Below, one piece after another: positions 1 to 6,201 of a stretch of 64,000 bases of DNA; position 1 is the stretch's first letter, and the number at the start of each line of letters is the position of its first letter. Source of the DNA: Candidatus Accumulibacter aalborgensis (lineage in GTDB: Bacteria; Pseudomonadota; Gammaproteobacteria; Burkholderiales; Rhodocyclaceae); contig NZ_FLQX01000107.1 of assembly GCF_900089955.1 (NCBI RefSeq), forward strand, positions 43,143 to 107,142, written 5' to 3'. Below the pieces are notes generated by a model. That model was not told the origin of the DNA. It ran no database searches and saw only the letters and a program-made list of their open reading frames with translations. The translations under genes and the position numbers were made by a program.

Positions 1-37
1 AAAGATCGACCGATCACTGCCGTTGGCCGGTGGCAGA

Positions 38-934
38 TCAGAACGCGAATTGTCGGTCCACGATGGCGGCCAGCAGCACCAGAGTCAACTGGATCAGCGA
101 GGCATGAAAACAGACCATCGCCGATTTGCGGTTGGGGTCACGCGTCAGTCGCCAGGCTTTCTGGATGAAGAGGAAGCCGCCGAGGGCAGCGCCGGCGAAG
201 TAGATCGCACCAAGCCCGAAGGCCAGCGGCAGGAGCGACGCGGCGACCAGTGCCAGGGTGCTGAAAAAAATCGTGTCCGCTGCCCGCTGATCACCGACGA
301 CGACCGGCAGCATCGGCACGCCGGCCGCTTCGTAGTCGGCGCGGAAAGCGATCGCCAGACTCCAGAAGTGCGGTGGCGTCCACAGAAAGAGCACCAGCGC
401 CAGCGCCAGCGGTACGCCGCCAGGTTGCGGGTCGGCGGCGGTGGCTCCGGCCAGCACCGCCCAACTGCCGGCCAGGCCGCCGAAAACGATGTTCAGCCAG
501 GTCCGCCGCTTCAGCCATACGGTGTAGACGATGGCATAGAAGAAAGCGCCGAGAAAGACGAACAGCGCCGACCACGCGTTGAGTGCCAGCCACGCACTGC
601 CGACTGACAGCGCCATCAGTGCGCAGATGACCAGCAGCCAGATGGGTCCGTGCCGCAGTTCGCCGGTGACGAAAGGGCGCTTGCTGGTGCGCGCCATCAG
701 GTGGTCGGTGTCGTGCTCGTAATACTGGTTGAAGGCGCCGGCGCTGGCCGAAGAGACCAGTACCGACAGGGTCAGCACCAGCAGTTGCAGCAGGCTCAGG
801 CCAGGCCCCGGGCTGACCGCCAGTCCGGCCAGCGCGGTAAAGGTGATGACGACGCCAATGCGCAGCTTGAAGACGCCCAGAATGGCACGGAAGGGGAAAC
901 CGGGGGTGCTGTTCGATGGGAGTGTGGATTGCAT
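38..934 (-). CDS. ctaB: Protoheme IX farnesyltransferase (heme O synthase)
   Basis: UbiA-family integral membrane prenyltransferase of 298 residues that adds a farnesyl group to heme b to make heme O, the precursor of heme A. Two Asp-containing prenyl-diphosphate motifs are visible: NQYYEHDTDHLMART near residue 70 and YEAAGVPMLPVV near residue 200. About nine hydrophobic helices fill the rest, and the length is normal for CtaB. It is the last gene of the minus-strand oxidase locus, 157 bp after the subunit I stop, and pairs with the heme A synthases at 3845 and 4891. Confidence 0.95.
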   Translation of the reverse strand: MQSTLPSNSTPGFPFRAILGVFKLRIGVVITFTALAGLAVSPGPGLSLLQLLVLTLSVLVSSASAGAFNQYYEHDTDHLMARTSKRPFVTGELRHGPIWLLVICALMALSVGSAWLALNAWSALFVFLGAFFYAIVYTVWLKRRTWLNIVFGGLAGSWAVLAGATAADPQPGGVPLALALVLFLWTPPHFWSLAIAFRADYEAAGVPMLPVVVGDQRAADTIFFSTLALVAASLLPLAFGLGAIYFAGAALGGFLFIQKAWRLTRDPNRKSAMVCFHASLIQLTLVLLAAIVDRQFAF

Positions 935-1057
935 TGGCGTCGATAGCTTGGCGATCAGTTGAAAGACGATGGGACGGACGGATCGGGTCGCTGAGTCAGA
1001 TCTCAGACCTCAGACCTGCTTGAATCGAGCCTGTACTCCAGGCCCGATTGAGGCAGG

Positions 1058-1080
1058 CCCCCACGCCGATAGCGTGGGGG
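1058..1080 (-). terminator. Perfect hairpin after oxidase subunit I
   Basis: A 9-bp perfect stem (CCCCCACGC / GCGTGGGGG) with a CGATA loop lies 12 bp beyond the stop codon of the subunit I gene. There is no T-run on either strand, so it may act as an mRNA-stabilising or attenuating hairpin between subunit I and ctaB and not as a full intrinsic terminator. Confidence 0.4.
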
Positions 1081-1091
1081 AGATTGCCCGA

Positions 1092-2786
1092 TCAGCTCAG
1101 CAGCCAGACCTCGGACAGGTACTTCCAGTTGACGAAGTAGTATAGAACGAAGCAGACGAAGAGCAACAGCGCCAGGACGACGGTGCCGGGAACGCCGACG
1201 TGGTCGCTGCCGTGCGCGACCGCCGACGCGGCCTGGGTGTTGGCCGGGATCGGCGTCGGCTGGTTGGAGACCTTGCCGCCGTCAAGCTTCTTGCCGAACA
1301 GCAGCGAACCGACGACGAGCAGGATCCATAATCCGCCGCCAATCACGGCAATGACGCCAAAGATCCCGGTCAGGCCCATCATCAGGTAGGCGGCACCCGG
1401 CCATTCATACTGGAACGGTGCGCCGGAGAAGGCCATGTCCCAGTGCCGGCGGGAGACGCCCAGCGTGCCGGCACCCATCATCACCAGGCCGAGAACCGAC
1501 ATGCTGATGCCGAACAGGTAGGGCTGGATCTGGCACAGTTTCGGCAGGATCATTTCGCGCCGGAAGAGGACCGGGACCAGCAGGTAGGTGATCGACATGA
1601 AGGCCAGAGTCGTTCCGGTCACCACCGTGGTGTGGAAGTGGCCGGGGACATAGAAGGTGTTGTGCATCAGCATGTTGATCTGCTCGGTACCGAGCACGAC
1701 ACCCGAGATGCCGCCGAGGAAGCCGAAGCTGACCAGCGAGATGAACATTCCGGAGAACACCGGGTTGCCCCAGGGCGCCTTGCGCAGCCATTCGAAGAGG
1801 CCGTTGGTGTAGCCCTTGCGCCGCTGCGCCGCTTCGATCGCGCCGGGAACCGTAAAGCCGTGGATCATCGAGGCCATGACCGCAAAATACATGAAGTAGG
1901 AAGTGTTGAGTACCTTCCACTCGGAACTCATTCCGGGGTCGGAGAGCAGGTGGTGCGCACTGGCAAGTTGCAGGAACAGGATGTAGAGCAGGAAAGCTCC
2001 GCGCGACACTTTCTCGGACAGCGGCTTGGCGCCGAAAATCACGGCCGCGGTCAGATACCAGATGGAGACGTGTGCCGCCACGTTGATCTGCTGCGACGAG
2101 TGCCCCAGGCCCCACCACACCATGCGGTACAACTGCGCGTCGATTTCCTTGATCAGGCCGATCGACCAGAGAAAGGTCGGGATCAGGATGCCTGCGCCGG
2201 CGAGGATGGTGAAGGTGGCGATGATCGCCGCCGTCAAAGCGCCGAAAGTGACCAGCGGCAGCGAGCCCTGATAGGTCTTGTCCTTCTTGGCAACGACCAG
2301 CGTGCCAAAGAAAACGGCCGTACCGAGCAGCGCACCGACGGCGACCAGGATGATCCCCAGGTAGAAGTGCGGCGCTGCCTGCATCGGCACGTAGGAAGTG
2401 AACATCACGCTCGATTCGCCCTGGAAGATGGCGATATTGGTCGTGATGCCGCCGACGACCATCAGCCAGAAACCAAGCCAGGCGATCTTTGGCGTCGCCA
2501 ATCGGCAGCGGAGCAGCGTCGATGAGGCGAAGTAGAGGACGGCCATCTCGAAGAACAGGATCCACAGGATCAGCATGTCGACGCCGTGGGCGGTGAGAAT
2601 CAGGTAGAACTGGTCGGCCGGCAGCAGCTTGATCGCCGGCCAGCGCGTGAGGATGACCAGCAGCGCGGTGATGCCGCCGACGAGCAGCCAGAGGACGCCG
2701 GCGACAGCGTTCCAGCGCATCAGCTTTTCGGCCTGGTCCTCGAATTGCAGTCCGGAGACGGGACAGGTACGGTAGGTCGTTGCCAT
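1092..2786 (-). CDS. Heme-copper oxidase superfamily subunit I, Tyr-less (NO reductase-like)
   Basis: Catalytic subunit of 564 residues with about 13 membrane helices. Ligands visible: His67 (LTAHGVD) and His385 for the low-spin heme, His383 for the high-spin heme (PGHFH), and His229, His278 and His279 for CuB (GLGHSS, SAHHLL). The residue four after the CuB His, a Tyr in true oxidases (H-P-E-V-Y), is Gln233 here (H-S-S-Q-Q). Loss of this Tyr is a published hallmark of NO reductases within the B-type oxidase lineage (eNOR and relatives). From sequence alone I cannot exclude an atypical oxygen reductase. It is cotranscribed with a CuA subunit (2801) and a small subunit (3371), and an FNR-like box sits upstream. 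Confidence 0.85.
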   Translation of the reverse strand: MATTYRTCPVSGLQFEDQAEKLMRWNAVAGVLWLLVGGITALLVILTRWPAIKLLPADQFYLILTAHGVDMLILWILFFEMAVLYFASSTLLRCRLATPKIAWLGFWLMVVGGITTNIAIFQGESSVMFTSYVPMQAAPHFYLGIILVAVGALLGTAVFFGTLVVAKKDKTYQGSLPLVTFGALTAAIIATFTILAGAGILIPTFLWSIGLIKEIDAQLYRMVWWGLGHSSQQINVAAHVSIWYLTAAVIFGAKPLSEKVSRGAFLLYILFLQLASAHHLLSDPGMSSEWKVLNTSYFMYFAVMASMIHGFTVPGAIEAAQRRKGYTNGLFEWLRKAPWGNPVFSGMFISLVSFGFLGGISGVVLGTEQINMLMHNTFYVPGHFHTTVVTGTTLAFMSITYLLVPVLFRREMILPKLCQIQPYLFGISMSVLGLVMMGAGTLGVSRRHWDMAFSGAPFQYEWPGAAYLMMGLTGIFGVIAVIGGGLWILLVVGSLLFGKKLDGGKVSNQPTPIPANTQAASAVAHGSDHVGVPGTVVLALLLFVCFVLYYFVNWKYLSEVWLLS

Positions 2787-2800
2787 CTATTGATTCCCCC

Positions 2801-3340
2801 TTATTTCACGTAGATACGGCCAAGCATCGAGGAGTGGCCGATGCCGCAGTACTCGTTGCAGACGATGGCATAAGTGCCTTCCTTGGTCGGCGTCATCTTG
2901 ACCACATGCTCATAGCCGGGGAGCACTTCGATGTTGATGTTCACCGGCTGCAGCGAGAAGCCGTGCGCGTAATCCATCGACGAGAGGTGGATCTTGTAGG
3001 TCTGACCCTTTTCCAGTTCCAGAATCGGATACCAGGCCCACAGGCGGGCGATCAGGTAGCCATCGCCGCCGGCCGGCACCTTGACCACCGGGATGTTCTG
3101 ATCGGTCTCGGTACGGATGGTGTTCTCGGCAATGAACTTTTCGGCTTTGGCGCCGAACAGCTCGGGGGTCGTTTTGTAAGCCTCATTCGACAGGTTCTGT
3201 TTCCCGTAGACGTGCCAGTAGATCATCATCGCGAACATGATCATCCCCCAGACGAAGGCGATCGCGATCCACGCCCACTCGACCTTGTCGATCGGTTGCT
3301 TCCACCAGAGCCGATCCGACGGCGGCAGAATTGCACTCAT
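2801..3340 (-). CDS. Heme-copper oxidase subunit II with complete CuA site
   Basis: Electron-entry subunit of 179 residues with one N-terminal membrane helix (about 23-44) and a periplasmic cupredoxin domain. All CuA ligands are present: His126 (DYAHGF), Cys161, Glu163, Cys165, His169 and Met172 (CNEYCGIGHSSM). The short single-helix form is typical of B-type (ba3-like) enzymes. An intact CuA site implies that cytochrome c or a similar one-electron carrier is the donor. It lies 14 bp before subunit I in the same operon. Confidence 0.92.
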   Translation of the reverse strand: MSAILPPSDRLWWKQPIDKVEWAWIAIAFVWGMIMFAMMIYWHVYGKQNLSNEAYKTTPELFGAKAEKFIAENTIRTETDQNIPVVKVPAGGDGYLIARLWAWYPILELEKGQTYKIHLSSMDYAHGFSLQPVNINIEVLPGYEHVVKMTPTKEGTYAIVCNEYCGIGHSSMLGRIYVK

Positions 3341-3370
3341 ATTTGATTCTCCCTGAAGTGACTTCGTGGG

Positions 3371-3520
3371 TTAGCGGGCGACCGGCGTGTTCATGATGTC
3401 GATGATTCCCCACAGGATGTAGAGCAGCCCCGGTGACGCCACGCCGAGAAAGAGGAGCAGGAAGTGGTTGTCCAGCAGCTTCTGCATGAACGGAATGTCG
3501 TCATCGTTTTGGTCGGCCAT
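3371..3520 (-). CDS. Small one-helix oxidase subunit
   Basis: A 49-residue protein with a polar, acidic start (MADQNDDD) and a single hydrophobic helix (about residues 18-40), similar in size and place to the small subunit IIa of B-type oxidases. The start at 3520 is preceded by a GGGGGA ribosome-binding site 7 bases upstream; a longer reading from 3559 lacks such a site. It is the first gene of the minus-strand operon and presumably packs against subunits I and II. Confidence 0.75.
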   Translation of the reverse strand: MADQNDDDIPFMQKLLDNHFLLLFLGVASPGLLYILWGIIDIMNTPVAR

Positions 3521-3645
3521 TTGTGTATCCCCCATCACTGATTGGCGCTCGTGGCGCATGGTAAGTGGCTAAGTTGCCAGGTTGCAAAGTTGCAGAAAAC
3601 GTCGAATTCCGTAATTCCTTGGCCCGTCGGGGCACAATTGGGCGA

Positions 3646-3688
3646 AGAATACCTGCAGTTGGCGGGTTCTTGATTTGATGCACGTCAA
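3646..3688 (-). promoter_or_regulatory. FNR/Dnr-type box with class II -10 element
   Basis: TTGAT-GCAC-GTCAA at 3675-3688 matches the FNR/Anr/Dnr consensus TTGAT-N4-ATCAA at 9 of 10 positions. A TATTCT -10-like hexamer on the minus strand at 3646-3651 puts the box centre near -42, the class II activator position, for transcription into the small subunit at 3520. No matching -10 is seen at the same distance toward ctaA. It suggests activation under low oxygen or NO. Confidence 0.6.
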
Positions 3689-3844
3689 GAACGCGGAAAC
3701 ACCGTGATCGGCGGAAAAACCAGCAGGAACGGGCATTGCAGCGTTGGCCCCGCGACCCATGGTCGCCGGCGATTCGGCGCCCGACAGGCGTGGCAAAGAG
3801 CCTATAATCCGCGTCTGCCGCTTCCGTTCTCCTCGGTTCCCCAT

Positions 3845-4894
3845 ATGGATAAAATCGCTCGTCGACAAATCGCTGTCTGGCTGCTCGTCTGCAGCGCCAT
3901 GGTCCTGGCCATCCTGGTCGTCGGTGGCGTCACCCGCCTGACCCATTCCGGCCTGTCGATCGTCGAGTGGCGACCGATCGTCGGCATCATTCCGCCGCTC
4001 GATCAGCGTGAGTGGGATGAAACCTTCGCCAAGTACAAGGAAACGCCCGAGTACCGGCAGGTGAACCAGCGGATGACGCTCGATGAGTTCAAGGGCATTT
4101 TCTTCTGGGAGTACTGGCACCGCGTCCTCGGGCGGCTGATCGGCGCCGTTTTCCTGCTGCCCTTCGTCTATTTCTGGCTGCGCGGCAAGATCGATCGGCC
4201 CTTGCTGCCCAGGTTGCTGGCGATCTTCGTCCTCGGCGGTCTGCAGGGGGCGATGGGCTGGTACATGGTCAAGAGCGGGCTGGTCGATGATCCGCGCGTC
4301 AGTCACTATCGCCTGACCGCGCATCTGTCGCTGGCTTTCCTGATCTTCGTCTCGATGTTCTGGCTGGCGCTGGGGCTGCTCGCCGAGCGCTCTCGGGCAA
4401 GGAGCGACGACCCGCTGCGGGGAGTGCAGCGCACGGGTTTCTGGCTGTCGATCCTGGTCGCCTACATGGTCGTCAGCGGCGGCTTGGTCGCCGGCATCCG
4501 GGCCGGCAAGGCCTACAACAGTTTTCCCTTGATGAACGGTCACCTCCTGCCCCCGGAGAGTTTTGTCATTGATCCATGGTACCTCAATTTCTTCAACAAC
4601 ATGGCGCTGGTCCAGTTTGATCACCGCCTGGGCGCCTGGCTGCTGGCTTTTCTGGTTCCCTGGCTGTGGTGGCAGACGCGGTCGGCAGCGATTTCCGTAC
4701 CGGCGCGTCGGGCCGCCACGCTGCTCCTGTTGGTGCTCTTCGTCCAGATCCTGCTCGGCATTGCCACGCTGCTGCTCGCAGTTCCGGTTGGGCTGGGCGC
4801 CGCGCATCAGGGTGGCGCGATGGTCGTTCTCGGCGTGCTGTTGTGGTTGAATCACGAACTCCGGGTCGAGCGTACGCCGGGTCATGCCACTTGA
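3845..4894 (+). CDS. ctaA: Heme A synthase, COX15 type
   Basis: Membrane enzyme of 349 residues that oxidises the C8 methyl of heme O to a formyl group. The family signatures are clear: RLTHSGLSIVEWRPI near residue 28, KYKETPEY, and WEYWHRVLGR near residue 90, with further His residues in HLSLAF, FDHRLGAW and AAHQGG. I place the start at ATG 3845 (MDKIARRQ) because the 47 residues upstream (from 3704) are not hydrophobic and look non-coding. It is divergent from the oxidase genes and overlaps the next gene by four bases. Confidence 0.92.
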   Translation: MDKIARRQIAVWLLVCSAMVLAILVVGGVTRLTHSGLSIVEWRPIVGIIPPLDQREWDETFAKYKETPEYRQVNQRMTLDEFKGIFFWEYWHRVLGRLIGAVFLLPFVYFWLRGKIDRPLLPRLLAIFVLGGLQGAMGWYMVKSGLVDDPRVSHYRLTAHLSLAFLIFVSMFWLALGLLAERSRARSDDPLRGVQRTGFWLSILVAYMVVSGGLVAGIRAGKAYNSFPLMNGHLLPPESFVIDPWYLNFFNNMALVQFDHRLGAWLLAFLVPWLWWQTRSAAISVPARRAATLLLLVLFVQILLGIATLLLAVPVGLGAAHQGGAMVVLGVLLWLNHELRVERTPGHAT

Positions 4895-5826
4895 TCGCCA
4901 GCCAGGGCCTGCGCTGGCGGAGAATTCGGGCGACGGCAGTGCTGCTGACCGTGCTCTCGCTGCTGGTCGTTGCGCTGAGCGCCTACCTGCGCCTTGACGC
5001 TGCCGGACTCGGTTGTGCCGATTGGCCGGGCTGCTACGCCAGGTCGCTGGCCGGCGAACCGCAGGCACTGCCTCTCAGCGTCGCGCGCCTGCTGCACCGC
5101 GCGACAGCGTCGCTCTCACTGCTGCTGGCCTGCGCTCTGGTCTGGGATTGCCGGCGCCGGCCCGCGGTTCAGTCGGCGGCACGTCCGGCGACGCTCCTTC
5201 TGCTGCTGATGCTCGTCCTGTCGATGCTCGGCATCTGGAGTGCGGATCCGAGGCGGGTGCTGGTCGGTTTCCTGAACATCATCGGCGGCCTTAGCGTGGT
5301 GGCTCTCTCGTGGCAAGTCGTGCTCGCCAGTCGGCCGCGCACCCTGCTCGACCGTGTGACGGCGCCGACGGTGCTGCTGCATCTGGGAGCCGCTGCCTTG
5401 TTGCTGACCGTCGTGCTCGGCGCGCTGATTGGTGCCGGCCATGCGGCGCTGGCGGGCGCCTGGTTCCCGGACTACGGCGGCGATTGGTTTCCTGGGTGGC
5501 CGCCAGCGGCGGGCTGGGCTGGCCTGCGGCCCTTCGCGACACTCTCCGGCACGCCGCTCGCTGACGACCCTGGCGGCATAGCGCTGCATGCGCTGCATCG
5601 CTACGCCGCGCTCGCCACGCTTCTTCTGTTGGGCAGTGCCGGGCTGCAGGCGCTGACTGACGAGACGCGGCGCCCAGCGGCGATTACTCTGCTGGTCCTG
5701 CTGGCCAGCGCAATCGCCGTGGGGAGCCTGACCGTGACCAGTGGTTTCAGCCTGTGGTTGGCGATCAGCCATGTCGTCTGCGCCGCACTGTTGCTGGCCG
5801 CCGTGGTGACGCTGCTCCGACGCTGA
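4891..5826 (+). CDS. Second heme A synthase-like protein (bacterial CtaA type)
   Basis: A CtaA/COX15-family membrane protein of 311 residues that differs from its upstream neighbour: it has the short-type motif AGLGCADWPGC near residue 37, with the paired Cys residues typical of type 1 CtaA, and HRATASLSLLL and LHRYAALATL helices. The likely start is TTG at 4891, which overlaps the ctaA stop (TTGA). This implies translational coupling. Residues 180-225 form a Gly/Trp/Pro-rich periplasmic loop. It may be a partner or an alternative enzyme; which one is active cannot be told. Confidence 0.8.
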   Translation: MIASQGLRWRRIRATAVLLTVLSLLVVALSAYLRLDAAGLGCADWPGCYARSLAGEPQALPLSVARLLHRATASLSLLLACALVWDCRRRPAVQSAARPATLLLLLMLVLSMLGIWSADPRRVLVGFLNIIGGLSVVALSWQVVLASRPRTLLDRVTAPTVLLHLGAAALLLTVVLGALIGAGHAALAGAWFPDYGGDWFPGWPPAAGWAGLRPFATLSGTPLADDPGGIALHALHRYAALATLLLLGSAGLQALTDETRRPAAITLLVLLASAIAVGSLTVTSGFSLWLAISHVVCAALLLAAVVTLLRR

Positions 5827-6201
5827 CCCGTCGATCGGTGTGCCGCTTGCCGGGAACCCGTAGGTGCCGTTGGGGTGAGGAACGAACCCCAACCTCAACG
5901 GGTCGAGGAAGGGATTACGTTGGGGTTGTTCCTTCGTTACCCCAAAGCGCTGCGCGTTGCTGTCGCGGCGTCGACTGCGGCCACGGCCGCCCCACGCATC
6001 GGGTCGCGCAGATCATCAGAGACGGTATCCGAAGCGCACTTCCGGCCGCCAGATGGCTCTTTCCGCAGACTCCTTGCAGCCGATTCACAAAGACTGCACC
6101 CCCGGCCGAAGTGCCAGCTATACTGATATCGTTGCCTTTGCACTACCTGGCGGTCGCTGTTTTCGTCCGTAATTCCAAAACCCAAAGTAAGGAGAAATAT
6201 C
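5827..6201. other. Gap between heme A synthase and the AAA gene
   Basis: Holds the two palindromes at 5869-5945 and then about 250 bases in which I see no convincing gene. A GGAG ribosome-binding site (AAGGAG at 6188-6193) precedes the ATG at 6202. The base composition falls in GC toward the AAA gene. Confidence 0.6.
5869..5945. repeat. Two GTTGGGGT palindromes (REP-like doublet)
   Basis: Unit one at 5869-5893 has the arms GTTGGGGT and ACCCCAAC around a 9-base loop. Unit two at 5919-5945 has the same arms with the loop in reverse orientation. Related copies occur at 8953-8977 and 9176-9200. The paired, opposite orientation resembles a REP doublet. Confidence 0.75.

Noticed and set aside
1443..2525. 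360-codon plus-strand frame opposite the oxidase subunit I
   Set aside because: It is Gln/Arg/Asp-rich shadow coding opposite a clear membrane protein.
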